From Diphasiastrum complanatum (Eukaryota; Streptophyta; Lycopodiopsida; Lycopodiales; Lycopodiaceae), in NCBI GenBank assembly GCA_029204225.1, contig CM055092.1:44634309-44698308 (forward strand): DNA of 64,000 bases. Direction: 5' to 3'. Positions 12,857 through 23,743 of the stretch are shown in pieces. The notes below the pieces were generated by a model. That model saw nothing but the letters and a program-made list of their open reading frames with translations. It did not search any database and was not told the origin of the DNA. Numbering within the stretch: the first letter of the stretch is position 1; the number at the start of each line of letters is the position of its first letter. Made by a program: the position numbers and the translations under genes.

Positions 12857-12917
12857 TTATAAGTTGGCGATGTCGGTTTTCCAATGTAGTAAAAACGCGA
12901 AAAAGCCAAAAAATCCG

Positions 12918-12990
12918 AAGGTGCCCTTAGACTGAAGGTCAGCAATTCCTGAAGGTGCCCTTAGACTAAAGGTGCCCTTAAGGTCTAGTC
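12918..12990. repeat. Short imperfect tandem repeat of AAGGTGCCCTTAGACT
   Basis: The word AAGGTGCCCTTA occurs three times within about 70 bp at the broken 3' end of the minus-strand copia RT. Confidence 0.75.
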
Positions 12991-14738
12991 GCATGTAGAT
13001 CATTGCATACATCAGTGAGCCAATGATGGATTGAAACAGATAGCGCTTCATCTCTTCCTTTTCTGCTTCAGTTTGAGGAGACTGTTCCTTTGATAGCTTT
13101 AGTCCAGGGTCGAGTGGAAAGAGACTGGGTTTGTAGTTGGTCATTCCATACTTTTCCAGCACGTTGTTGAGATATCTTTGCTAACTGATAAAGATCAGTC
13201 TGCTGGGTCGATATCGTTGAATTTGGATTCCGAGACAATAGTGGGCTAGACCCATGTCAGTCATCTTGTATTCCTGGGCTAGCATGTATTTTGTATCCTT
13301 CATCAGATTTAGATTATTACTGAACAAGAGTGTATCATCTGCATAGAGAGTGATGATGATGAAGTAATCTGATACAAACTTGAAATAGACATTCGAGTCT
13401 GCCGAGTTTGGAATGAAACCATTCTCTATCAGAAATGCGTTGATCTTCTGGAACCAAGCTCTGGGTGACTGTTTCAACCCATAGATCGCCTTGTGGATTT
13501 TGCATACAAGGTGTTGTTGCTTGCCGTTGAGTTTGTATCCCTCTGGCTGTGTTATGTAGATCTCCTCTTTGATAGTTCCATTGAGGAAAGCGGTCTGGAC
13601 ATCCATCTGGTGGACTTCGAGATCTATCGCGTCTGCAAAGGAGAGGAGTAGATAGATCGACACATGTTTGACGACTAGGCCAAAGGTTTTTGAATAGTCC
13701 AGGTCTGGAATCTGAGAAAAGCCTTTGGCGATTAGCCTGGCCTTGTAATAATTTAGCCTTCCTTCAGGGTCATACTTTGTCTTGAATATCCATTTGCATG
13801 GAATCGATTTTCGATCCTTTGACAACTCAGTGAGTGTAGATGTTTGATTCTCCATAAGAGAATCGAATTCGGTGTGCATCGCTGCTTTCCACTGGTTAAC
13901 ATTAGGAGTAGACTTTGCCTCAGAAATGGCGTTTGGTTCCTGCACAAAGTAGTAGGCCAGATTATCCATAAATCTGGATGGAGGCTGTGTAGACCTGTTC
14001 GATTTTCTAGGTTGAACATCGATCCTCTGATGTGGGTTGACGTTGAGGTTCAGACTCATCCTCTGAGTCAGCATCAAGATTCTACAGTTGACTCTCTGAA
14101 TCAAAATTGACTGGTTGTTCGATCCCAGAGTCGGATTTATTAGCAGCTTTTCCTTTGTGGTTGATGAACTGGTCTTCCACAAGAATGATGTCTCTACTAG
14201 TGAATGCCTTCTCGGTGTCCAAATTGTAGAGCTTGTATGCCTTGTGGTATTGGGAATAGCCGATAAAGATTGTTTTTCTGTTTTTTTCATCTAGGTTTCT
14301 TTTTAGATCCTCAGGGATCTGAGTGAAAGCGATGCATCCAAACACTCAAATATGTTTGAGTGATGGTTTTGATTTTGTCCACACCTCATAAGGTGTCTTG
14401 CCATTCAGGGCCTTGGTATGGATCGATTCTGAGTGTCCGGTTCTTTCGCTCAGCTACACCATTGGACTGGGGTGAGTAGCTGGTTGTGTATTGTTGAAGT
14501 ATCCCGTTGGCCTTACAGAACTCCTTGAATTTGTGGGGATGTACTCTCCCCCTCAATTTGTGCATAGAGCTTTGATCTTCTTTTGGGTCTAGTTTTCAGC
14601 AGACGTCTTGAAGAACTTGAATGCTTTAGATTTGTTCTTCATATAGTAGGTTGTAGTCCTTCGAGAGAAGTCGTTGATGAAGGTTAGAAAATAGAGATCT
14701 CCCTGTGGAAGCAGTCTACATTGGGCCACAAATGTCAT
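12985..14738 (-). pseudogene. Ty1/copia integrase C-terminus, RT and RNase H start
   Basis: Minus strand, in order: integrase core (YFLTFINDFSRRTT, KNKSKAFKFFK, then stops), integrase C-terminal part (VFGCIAFTQIPEDL, TIFIGYSQYHKAYKLYNL), and a long open RT frame at 13181-14290 with KWIFKTKYDPEGRLNYYKAR, LEVHQMDVQTAFLNG, IYGLKQSPRAWF and the catalytic YADD box (TLYADDTLLFS). A frameshift near 13181 continues into LEKYGMTNYKPSLFPLDPG and IIGSLMYA, the start of RNase H, where the element breaks off. RT is nearly intact; integrase holds stops and shifts. It belongs with the gag-protease piece at 15573-16958, the two being separated by an opposite-strand insertion. Confidence 0.9.
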
Positions 14739-15572
14739 TGTGTACAAGGTCAATATAGCAATTATTGCGTCTTCAGTACATGAAAATATAATACTAGATC
14801 TTACATCAGTTTTGAATGCAAAGGATTTATGGGAAGAATTGCAAACCAAGAATGAGACTCGATCTCGTAATCAGATCATGTTCTTGGAAGACGAATTAAC
14901 TTACCTACAGTGGGACGACAAAGACCTGAACACATTCATGTGAAAGATTAAAGATCTGGTTATTTCCTTGCAGAATTCTGGTGCAGAAAATACAATTTTT
15001 AAGGAAAAGCAGCTTAGTTATTTTCTTCGAGCCCTACTCAGGTCATTCCACACAACTCAAATCTTATTGGCAAAAGATGTGACAATGACACTTCAAAAGG
15101 CAATAGACGGAGTTAAGGAGGAATTAGAAGCTCGTGAATACTATGACGATAATGGTAATTTCAAAAATGCTCTATTTACTCAAGAGAATAAATCTTTTAA
15201 GAAGTCTAAGTTTAAGAGGGAGTCGTCTAAAAGGAATGGGTTTAAGACAAATGAACAACAATTTGGAAAACAACAGAAGAATTTCGGTGATAAGAAGATC
15301 TGCAACAAATGCAAAAGATCAGGTCACACAGAAGAAAAGTGTGGGTTAAATCTAAAGATTGAATGCATTCATTGTCATAAACGGGGTCATGCAACAGTAG
15401 ACTGTTATCAGAATCCCAGAAACAAAAAAGAGCAGAATTTTGTGGATTCTCTGAAGAACCTCAAACATTCGAGGAAGCTGCTGATGGACCAAATAAAAAT
15501 CGATGGATTCAAGCAATGGAGGACGAAATGTCATCCATGTATAAGAACAATGTATGGACACTTGCACCTATT
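14739..15572 (+). pseudogene. Internally deleted copia gag joined to RT N-terminus
   Basis: Plus-strand gag reads IAIIASSVHENIILDLTSV, LWEELQTKNETRSRNQIMFL, a stop at 14941, then GAENTIFKEKQLSYFLRALL and two CCHC zinc knuckles, CNKCKRSGHTEEKC and CIHCHKRGHATVDC. After QNPRNKKEQN the sequence jumps, in another frame, to EEPQTFEEAADGPNKNRW and AMEDEMSSMYKNNVWTLAPI, the N-terminal end of RT. Protease and integrase are deleted between them. The fragment is inserted in a minus-strand copia element and is closely related to the gag at 18797-19980. Confidence 0.88.
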
Positions 15573-16958
15573 CCTATCTGCTATTCTTGCTACAGATAAC
15601 AAGTCTTATTGCAGAGTAGGCATGAACAGAACGTCTTTGAGTCGTCTGTCTTTGTCGTTGGTGTTGAGCCATAGTGAACCAATACCGTTCACTTGATATC
15701 TAGATCCATCTCCAAGAACTATGAATCTTGAGGGATCTGCACTTCTGAAATCAGACATTATTTGTCTCGATGTCACGAAGTGTGAGGTGGCTCCTGAATC
15801 TAGAATCACCTCATGTGTGTCAGATGTTGACGCTGCACACACGTATTCACAAATATAGGCGGTCGAACAGTTTCTGTTCGTTCTTTCTTTGCCCATTTTT
15901 GAGCTCTCGGGCTCCTTGACATAGGATGAACTATTGTTGTTCTCCTGTCTGTTTTGTGCTGATTTGTTTCTCGGATTCTGGCGGCAATCCATGGCTGCGT
16001 GACCCTTCTTGTGACAATGGATACACTCAATCTTGGGATTGAGCCAACATGTATCTACTGTATGCCCGTCTCTTCTACATCTCACGCAAGTCTTCTTGTC
16101 TGCACCTTGTTGTTTCGACCTCCCTTTGGTCTTTCAATTGTTTTTGCTGGGACCCTCTGCTTGTTGGTCACGATCCTGCCTCTGATTCGACTCCCTCTTA
16201 GCTTGAATTGTTTCTTGGATTTTTCTTTGTTGCCGTAGAGGGCCTAGTCAAAACCATCCTTGTGATCAAGGTATTCTCTGGCTTCGACTTCCTCTCAAAT
16301 CTCGACAATCGTCTTTTCGAGGTTCATGGTAGGATCTTTCACAAGCAGGGTTCTCATCATCTGGAATGATTTGGGTAAGGCTCTCAGCATGTACGTGAGT
16401 TGCCTCTCACCTGACACAACGTTCTCTGCTCCAGAATTATGTAGTGATAGAAACAGATCCTTCATCTTTCTTACAAAATAAGTGAGGTCCTTTCTATCCC
16501 ATTGTAGATTTGTCAGCTGATATTCTAGCATCATGATTTGACTTCTCGATTTCGTCTGAAATCTTGTGAGAAATGCACCCCACATCTCCTTAGCTTTGGA
16601 GAGTGTAGCCAGGTCAAGTGTGAGAATATCTTCAATGGAAGATGATAGCAAGGCTACTGCCTTGTTGTTTTTCTCCCTCCACTCATGCAGCTCCTTGTCT
16701 GTTGTCGTAGGCATTTCTTCTATGCCATCCACCTAGGGGAAGAGTCCTTCGCCCTTGAGTATCAGTGATGTCTTAACCTTCTAGGCTAGAAAGTTAGATC
16801 CTGAAGAATCAAGCCTTTGTGCAGATCTTGCTCTGAATGCTGCTGATTGAAACCATTGCTTCTTGGAGTCTGTTCCCTTGTTGATGGTTGTTTGTTTGAA
16901 TGCTTGGCCTTCTGGATCTGCTAGCTTCTTGGCTATGATAGAATATGACAGGATGATA
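15573..16958 (-). pseudogene. Ty1/copia gag and protease of the interrupted element
   Basis: Gag begins next to the primer site and reads SGSNFLA, an in-frame TAG, KVKTSLILKGE, later EDILTLDLATLSKAKEMWGA and RSQIMMLEYQLTNLQWDRKD. The zinc-knuckle region has MRCRRDGHTVDTCWL and CIHCHKKGHAAMDC. Protease carries the intact catalytic motif VILDSGATSHF and ends with DVLFMPTLQ followed by a TAA where related copies have KDLLS. Gag is broken by a stop and a frame change around 16240. The rest of pol continues at 14738 after the inserted fragment. Confidence 0.9.
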
Positions 16959-16971
16959 GGCTCTGATACCA
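16959..16971 (-). other. Primer-binding site, initiator tRNA-Met
   Basis: Minus strand TGGTATCAGAGCC, complementary to the 3' end of plant initiator tRNA-Met, separated by one base from the LTR end. It fixes the orientation of this element. Confidence 0.92.
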
Positions 16972-16972
16972 C

Positions 16973-17632
16973 TGATGAGAATCAGTCACGAAGCTTTCAT
17001 GAAGGAACCACAATCCTCTGACAATTCGAATGGAGTTCAGATGCGATCGTTGGACACTGCCAACTGAATCACTCCTACAGTCCTCCAGAATGTAGTCAGG
17101 CACTGTTGATCTGCGTTTATAAAATTAATCCAGCATTCAACATAGTTTCAACCAAGGTGCAAAATTCAAATGAACAAGAAAAAACTCAGACACACGATTA
17201 ACAGCAGACACATTTGTATTTGAGATCAGACACAACAAGAAAATCATCTATATTGATCTTTCTATGATTTTTTCAAGCACTGCTTGCAAATCCACGCAGT
17301 GCGTTGGCATGGGAGAAACACGGTTCTCTCACGAGTAACTGTCTCACTTTATTAGCGGACAGTTGGATCTCTATGGATCCTGATCACAAAACTCGTCTCG
17401 CACATAGGTGGACTTGTTGTCTATATTTCGTTTTGATGCTTACTAGCATCAGACTACTACATTACACTGTTTGTGTATTCTGTTGATTTATATGTCAAGT
17501 ATCAGCCAGTAAGTATAGTCGCTCTATGTAAATCTAAGATTAGAGTGATTAAGCATCTACAACTAATCAGGAAATTACAAGAGTGGCAGATTAGCCACGA
17601 CCTAGGGAGTATCTGTTGACGTCATGCCATCA
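16973..17632 (-). repeat. 5' LTR of minus-strand copia element
   Basis: The right boundary is set by the primer site. On the minus strand the LTR would start TGATGGCATGACG and end CTCATCA, with 5-bp inverted termini TGATG/CATCA. A TATAAAT box on the minus strand lies near 17490. The outer boundary is inferred from these termini; I found no second copy of this LTR in the window. Confidence 0.65.
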
Positions 17633-17858
17633 GATCAGATTTCTGTACTTCTGGGTACTTGCGTGATCTTTGTTGGTACTCTTTGGAGCGTGAGGGCAAA
17701 ATGAGTTTCGCGACATTTTTCGTGTCGCTTTGTTAGTTTCATCTCCGTCGTTGGTTCTATTTCCATCGTTGGTTTTGTTTTGCTCGTCCGCCTTTCTCTC
17801 GTATTGGACAACAAAAGATTCTCGTGCCAGACCGCAAAAGATTCTTGTTTGTGAATCT

Positions 17859-17953
17859 TTCGTGTTTGCGAACCGTTCATCTTTGTCTCCTTTGACTTTC
17901 GTGTTCACGAAACTTTTCGTGTTTTGTGTCTCCTAACTTTCGTGTTCGCGAAC
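17859..17953. repeat. Three spaced TTCGTGTTCGCGAAC-type palindromes
   Basis: TTCGTGTTTGCGAAC at 17859, TTCGTGTTCACGAA at 17898 and TTCGTGTTCGCGAAC at 17939 recur about every 40 bp; the core GTTCGCGAAC is a perfect palindrome. They lie in non-coding sequence between two copia 5' ends and could be regulatory sites or a decayed tandem repeat. Confidence 0.7.
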
Positions 17954-18372
17954 ATCTTCGTCAGGCTGAGGGTTGAAAGCTAGCAAGGCTTTGTAAACAT
18001 AAATGTTTTGTTTCTTCAAAATTTTTAAGATCTCAATAAGTCTAAGAACGACCTATTACAGTACCAAAGATAAGGACCTACCTTCCTTTTGATGGATTGA
18101 AAACTATTCCTTGTTGTAGACTCCACAAATCGAGTAGCATCAATATGATGAGAGTGCAAAATACCTGCTATTTTGATCCAATTGATAAGAGATGACCACA
18201 ACTCAGATTTTGAAGCTAAAAAACCTGTAAATAAAAAACCATTAGATCCCTCTTCACTCAAATTGATCAAGAATTGAAGGTACTACTCATGATTATGTCT
18301 AGATAGCAATCAATGCCTGAATTGCATCAAAATCTATGATTCTAGCATGAAGTGAAGCTCATTTCTTGGAAT

Positions 18373-18385
18373 GGCTCTGATACCA
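18373..18385 (-). other. Primer-binding site, initiator tRNA-Met
   Basis: Minus strand TGGTATCAGAGCC directly abutting the LTR end at 18386. The internal sequence to the left (about 18025-18372) shows no gag or pol motif, so the body of this element is missing or non-coding. Confidence 0.9.
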
Positions 18386-18790
18386 TGATAAAAATGCAGC
18401 AAAATAATCCCATTTGATCATAGAAATGATGGGGAAAGCACCTACTTAAGATCCAAACAAGATCTAGAAGCTAGATTACTAATCAATGCATTGATTCCTA
18501 GCTTATCTTGGCTTGAACTCCATGAATTAGCTCCAAAACTCTTCACACATGTGAAAGTACGGACTACTGCTGCCTGTGTACTGTACTTGCAAATCCAAAC
18601 TCATTCAATCATCACAAAAAACCATATGCCAATAGCATTCATCAATCAAATCATAGACTCAAACTAGTCAAGAAGGAAAATCTTGATTTTGATTATCATT
18701 GGATGGAAATCCCATCACATATTTATATATGTAAAGCTCGGATCTGAGCATATTAGGGCTTCTTGTATTCATCATAACTTAACCCTAACA
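18386..18790 (-). repeat. 405-bp LTR of a minus-strand retroelement
   Basis: On the minus strand it starts TGTTAGGGTTAAG, has a TATATAAATA box near 18725, and ends ATTTTTATCA next to the primer site. It contains CACACATGTGAAA near 18547, a palindromic E-box-like word shared with other LTRs here. No partner LTR was found. Confidence 0.75.
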
Positions 18791-18796
18791 TCTAAC

Positions 18797-19980
18797 CTAA
18801 AGATCCACTTGATTAACCCTATTTAGGATCAATGCCTCGAGATCCAAAAACAATGAGAAAAATGCTATTTTTAGCTCCGACTTTTTCTCTACCCTATCTA
18901 TGCACTCTTTGGACATATCCCAAAAGTACCATTCCAAAGCTAGGTTAATGATTTGATGTGAGGTGGCTTTCAAATCAAGTACTACTTCTCGAATTGAATT
19001 AGATGAACAACATAGATCAGCACTAACATACACTACTGAGTTCCTTATTGCCCTATCTTCTGCTGCTCTGCTTTGTCTTCGACATAGTTTGAATCTGAAG
19101 GTTCGCTTCGATTCTGCTCCTTTTTGTTTTGCGATTCTGATAACAGTCTACTGTTGCATGACCCCGTTCATGACAATGAATGCATTCAATCTTTGCATTT
19201 AACCAACACTTTTCTTTTGTGTGACATGATCTTCTGCATTTGTTGCAGATCTTCTTATCACCAAAATTTTTCTGTTGTTTACCAGATTGTTGTTCATTTG
19301 TCTTAGACTCATTCCTTTTAGATGACTCCCTCTTAAACTTAGAATTCCTAGAAGATTTATTCTTCTGAGAAAATAGAGTATTTTTGGAATCACCGTTATT
19401 GTCATAGTGTTCATGAGCTTCTATTTCGTCTTTAACTCCGTCTATTGCCTTTTGAAGTGTCATTGTCGCATCTTTTGCCAATAAGATTCGAGTTGTGTGG
19501 AATGACCTGGGTAGGATCGAAGAAAATAACTAAGCTGTTTTTCCTTTGTAATTGTATTTTTTGCACCAGAATTCTGTAAGGAAACAAATAGACCTTTAAT
19601 CTTTTGCATGAATGTGTTCAGGTCTTTCTTGTCCCACTGTAGGTAAGTTAATTGGTCTTCCAAGAACATGATCTGATTACGAGATCGAGTCTCATTCTTG
19701 GTTTGCAATTCTTCCCATAAATCTTTGCGTTCAAAATTGATGTAAGATCTAGCATTATATTGTCATGCACTGAAGACGCAATAATTGCAATAGCCTTGTC
19801 ATTTTTCAAACTCCATTTTTGAAGTTCATTGCCAGGAGTAGCTACTGGCTTCTCCTCAATTCATAAACCTTCACCCTTCAATAAGAGTGAAGTCTTTAAT
19901 TTCCAAATCAAGTAGTTTGAACCTTCTCGATCCAAGATCGTGGTGATCTTCGCTTGAATATTGATGATCGACGACATCTT
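18797..19980 (-). pseudogene. Ty1/copia gag-protease fragment
   Basis: Gag starts MSSIINIQAKITTILDREGS at 19978 and continues NYLIWKLKTSLLLKGEG, a stop, then ATPGNELQKWSLKNDKAIAI, NQIMFLEDQLTYLQWDKKDL and two zinc knuckles, CNKCRRSCHTKEKC and CIHCHERGHATVDC. The protease has VVLDLKATSH where the family has DSGATSH, so the catalytic DSG triad is lost except for Asp. Frameshifts occur near 19470 and 19730. It ends against the LTR at 18790. Confidence 0.88.
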
Positions 19981-20111
19981 CTAATTTTTTGAATCACTCC
20001 AGATAGCGGCTTTGCTGATGGATGTATAAAGAATGCTAAGAGGGATACGAAAATAGTATTGTATCGATTCTGGTTCATTCTGATATAACTATATCAGTTT
20101 TAAACCTTGTT

Positions 20112-20123
20112 GCTCTGATACCA
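20112..20123 (-). other. Primer-binding site, initiator tRNA-Met
   Basis: Minus strand TGGTATCAGAGC, about 130 bp before the gag start at 19978, as expected for a copia leader. Confidence 0.9.
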
Positions 20124-20124
20124 C

Positions 20125-20483
20125 TGTAAGAAAAATAGTAATTATTCTTCCATAGAGAACACGATTAAAGTTCGAATAAGTTAAACAATATCTGATCTAT
20201 GTACTAATAGAATAGTTTTTGCTTTCATTGAATTTGCGTGCGGAAATAATATGCGAAATTAAGAGACAACTTAAGACAATTTTAGACAATAAGAAACTAT
20301 TGATCAAAAACGAATTTTTATAACTCTGAATTTAAATCAGTATACATCTCTTGCTATCTTATCTCGCTGTTGTGTCTCTAATTGAATGAGTTGGTTGCAC
20401 ATGTATTTATATTGCTACATGACAGGTCTTTTGGCCTTTGATATTATGTAACAGTAGATCTGACTGTTTACAATAATTGATAT
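20125..20483 (-). repeat. 5' LTR of minus-strand copia element
   Basis: The inner end (minus strand CTTACA) is fixed by the primer site. A TATAAATA box on the minus strand lies near 20410-20420. The outer end is proposed at 20483, where the minus strand begins TGTAAACAG, giving TGTAA/TTACA termini. That boundary is uncertain. Confidence 0.55.
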
Positions 20484-20544
20484 TCTGGTAGACACTTTGT
20501 TTCCAGGGCCAAATAAATTTTGTTCATGAATATTTGTATTAATC

Positions 20545-21066
20545 CAGTAGTCAAGTACTAATTTTACAAATTTTGTACTATCTATTTTTGTGTTGGTAAA
20601 ACTCTAGAATACAGAAGAATGGTACTACAATAACTTATCGTGTACCAATTCTGATCCTCCTAACTACCTAATTAGGTTCTTTTATAGCTTATGCACATAT
20701 TCCTGATAAGCTTCGAAAGGAGCTTGACGAGAAGGTCAAATTAGGATACCTCATCTCATTTTTATTTTAGAACCATATTTACACATAAAGCTATTAAATT
20801 AGGTACTTTTTCTTTAGATTTATTTGTGTTTGCAGCTCACATACAATTCTTTGTGGTCTTTTTGGTACTATTTTAGTGTTGTTTATTAATTGGTGGAATC
20901 TAAGCTTTAGTTACTACCAATTTTACAAGATTTGTACTATTTTTGTAATGTTTAGGTGTTTCTAAAACTTTTGAGTACCAAAGATTGGTACTATATGAAC
21001 CTATCGTGTAACAATTTTGATCCTCCAGACTACCAATTAAGGTTCTTTTACTTTCTACATGTGTAG
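20545..21066. repeat. GTACT-rich dispersed repeat, left part
   Basis: Two diverged copies of a roughly 140-bp unit (about 20560-20700 and 20915-21061) share ATTTTACAAATTTTGTACT, then GATCCTCCTAACTACC-type sequence and AGGTTCTTTTA. A third copy follows at 26945-27090 and an inverted one at 28362-28446. The TR-GAG element inserted at 21066/26567 interrupts this repeat. Confidence 0.8.
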
Positions 21067-21900
21067 TGTTAAAATTGGCAAAAGCTAACTTGATCAAATC
21101 TTGTAAATACCATTATGAGTAATACATATCATCATTAGACATGTGTGGAGACTGTTCCCACATGTGAAATAAATGCATTTATCATTTAGATTAGTCATAT
21201 AGGTTGTACCTACCATTTCATTTGAGATCTACTGGCTAAAATGGCCAAAATCTTGTTTTCTAGCTATATGCCACTTGGCATCATTTTATTGGTAGGAAAA
21301 GCTATTTGACATGGATAGGAGTGATCTCACACGTGCCAAGGACTGCTCACATGTGTGAAAACATCAGTAGTAGGTGAGATCCAACTTGTAGTAGATATTT
21401 GTGCAAGTCCCTATAAATTAGGAAAATTGCCTAAAATCATAAGTTAGGAAACTTGGTCCATGTGCCATATTGATGATTATTGGTGGATCCTTTGATGAGT
21501 AGGCACTCTCACACGTGCCAAATCAGCTGAGTAAGCATCAGCTCTTGTGTATATATGGTGGCTCATTTGGCCATAATTGACAAGAAAGCTAAATCTTGGT
21601 TTTGGTGCATTTCTTGAGTAATCTCCATTTGTCTTGTGATTTTATGCTTCTAATGGTTTCTAAGCTTAGTGTACTTCATTATTTGCTGGTAGTTTGTACT
21701 CTGACAGGTCTTCACACGTGTGAAACCAGAGAGTACAAGTTTTGGTCATATTTGATTGTTCTTGTTAGATTTGTTGATGTAGATTTGATCTAGTGCTATC
21801 TAATCTTGTGTAGCTTGGTAGATCAATCTAATCTAACACCCAATCACACTTGTGGATCTGATTTGGATCCATTCTTGGTCGTTTTTGCTGTACTTTGACA
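21067..21900 (+). repeat. 5' LTR of the TR-GAG element
   Basis: 834 bp, TGTTAAAATT...CTTTGACA. It contains several CACGTG/CATGTG words, including the perfect palindrome TTCACACGTGTGAA at 21711-21724, and a TATATATGG box near 21550. The 3' LTR repeats the whole unit with small indels. Confidence 0.93.
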
Positions 21901-21913
21901 TGGTATCAGAGCC
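21901..21913 (+). other. Primer-binding site, initiator tRNA-Met
   Basis: TGGTATCAGAGCC begins at the first base after the LTR, the usual position for minus-strand priming. Confidence 0.95.
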
Positions 21914-22822
21914 AAGTACAAGTGCATTTAAGGCATTGATCTAAACTATACCCAAATTGGCAAGTTTTTGGAAACAAGCTAATATTGAGGTAGTGAGGTT
22001 GAATGGATAGCTAGAACCATCATATTTGTACCAAATCTTGCTGTGGGCTGAAGGTGTACTTTCCACACATGTGGGGCTGTACAGGACCTATTTTTGACAA
22101 TAAAATTCAGTTTGGTGCATTTTGAGCTTCATACACCCAATTTTGAGTCAATTTAGTGCATTTTTCAAGCTTTCACTTCCATTGTTTCTATTCCATTGAT
22201 TTGTTACTTGGTTTAGATCAATCATATAGATGGATTAAAGCTTGTTTACAGTACATTGAAGTTTATTCTCTGATTTTTTGAGTGTACATTGAAGTTGAGA
22301 GAGAAAGAGTGCTATAAACCAAAGATTAAGGAGTGATTTGCAAGGGGAGTGATTGAAATTCATTATACCTTCATTCTAGATTTGTTCAAGAGTGAAAGGG
22401 CCGAGTCTAGAAGCATCTAAATGCTAGAGACACTCTTGGATCAGTCCTCCAAGTGAAATCTTAGTGAATTTCTAAAGCACAAACACTCATAAAGGCAAAA
22501 TCTACCTATGTGATGAGAATTGTTGGCAAGTACTAGGAGAAAAATTTGAGATCCAAATCACATTGTTCACCCCTACTCAAGTGTGTGAGTGTGTTTTTTG
22601 GCTTGAGTTGAATTCATAAAGGTGAGTGAGGCATATGTGTTGTATTTGATCCAAAATTTCCAAGAGATCCTTCCTTTGTAGAGGGCAAGAACTAGTAACT
22701 CAATTCTTGACTTTGGTGGAATATTTGTCTTCTTCATTGTGATCAAATCTTGCTAAGTGGCATTAGCTCTTTGTAAGCACATATCTTAGTGAGAGAGAAG
22801 TATCACATTTCTGGGAATTTGA

Positions 22823-23535
22823 ATTTCATTCCAACTCTAAAGAGGTAGAGTCATTGGTACTTGGTGGAGTCCAATAGGGGTGAATGAATTCAATTTTTTG
22901 AGCAAAATTTTGACATTATATGTATGAAACTCAAATAAGTTCTATTCAACTTTCTTTGTGAGAGTGTGAGGGTCAAGTTGTGATCCCATTGGGAGTATAG
23001 AACATGGAGGAGTCCATATTTGAGTGTTCATGCATGGTTGGGATCTTTGTGAATATCTAGATGTCTAAATTTTAAGCTTGGTGAAAAATTATTGACATAA
23101 TTTGTTATCAAACCATTTCATGTCCATTCCAGATCTCAAGAGTGAGATTCTTTGGGTCAAGAAGGATTCCAAAAGGGGTGATTGGATCTGATCTTTGTGT
23201 GTTTGAATCAAGTATACATGTCAAGTTTTTGTGATCTAGTGTAGATCCTTTCTTGTGAAAATTAGTGGTTTAATTTGTTGTCAAATCAAGTCAAATTCAA
23301 TCCAAATCTCAAGAGTGAGATTATTTGGGTCAAGAGTGAATCCAAAAGGAGTGACTAAGTTTGATTTTCAAGTATTTGAAACAAAACCCATACTTTGTTC
23401 AAGAATCTCAAAAGTTGAGAGAACTAGTCAAGAGAAAAGGAAAATCTAGGAGTCAAATCTTTTCAAATCCATTCCAACTCTCAAGAGGAAGATTCATTGG
23501 TATTTGTTGAGTCCAATAGGGGTGTTTGGATCTGA
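22823..23535 (+). repeat. Repeated module in the TR-GAG leader
   Basis: Four imperfect copies of a roughly 65-bp module, starting near 22823, 23122, 23295 and 23465, follow the pattern CCATTCCA..TCTCAAGAG..GATTC.TTGG followed by TCCAAAAGGGGTGA-like sequence. Spacing is about 299, 173 and 170 bp. The leader has no long open frame; the copies could form RNA structures or binding sites, for example for packaging. That role is inference. Confidence 0.7.
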
Positions 23536-23743
23536 TATTTGTGATTTGATAGAGTGCTTTTGTCTTAGTGATCAAAACAAAGATTAGTTTCCAATTGAGT
23601 AGGTTGAAAGAGATATGATTCAAAATTTGTGGTCTAGATCTTGTGTAGATCCTTCTAGATTGTTGAATGTGTTCAAATCTAGTTTCTTGAGAGTCACAAA
23701 TTACATTCTGAAAAGTCATATCACTAGGTTTTACTTCCTCATC

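Noticed and set aside
17630-17908. Lys/Asn/Thr-rich minus-strand frames
   Set aside because: Low-complexity translation of the TTCG/GTTC repeat area beside an LTR; no conserved domain.
21596-21793. 65-codon frame in the TR-GAG 5' LTR
   Set aside because: It lies within the LTR and has no conserved features.
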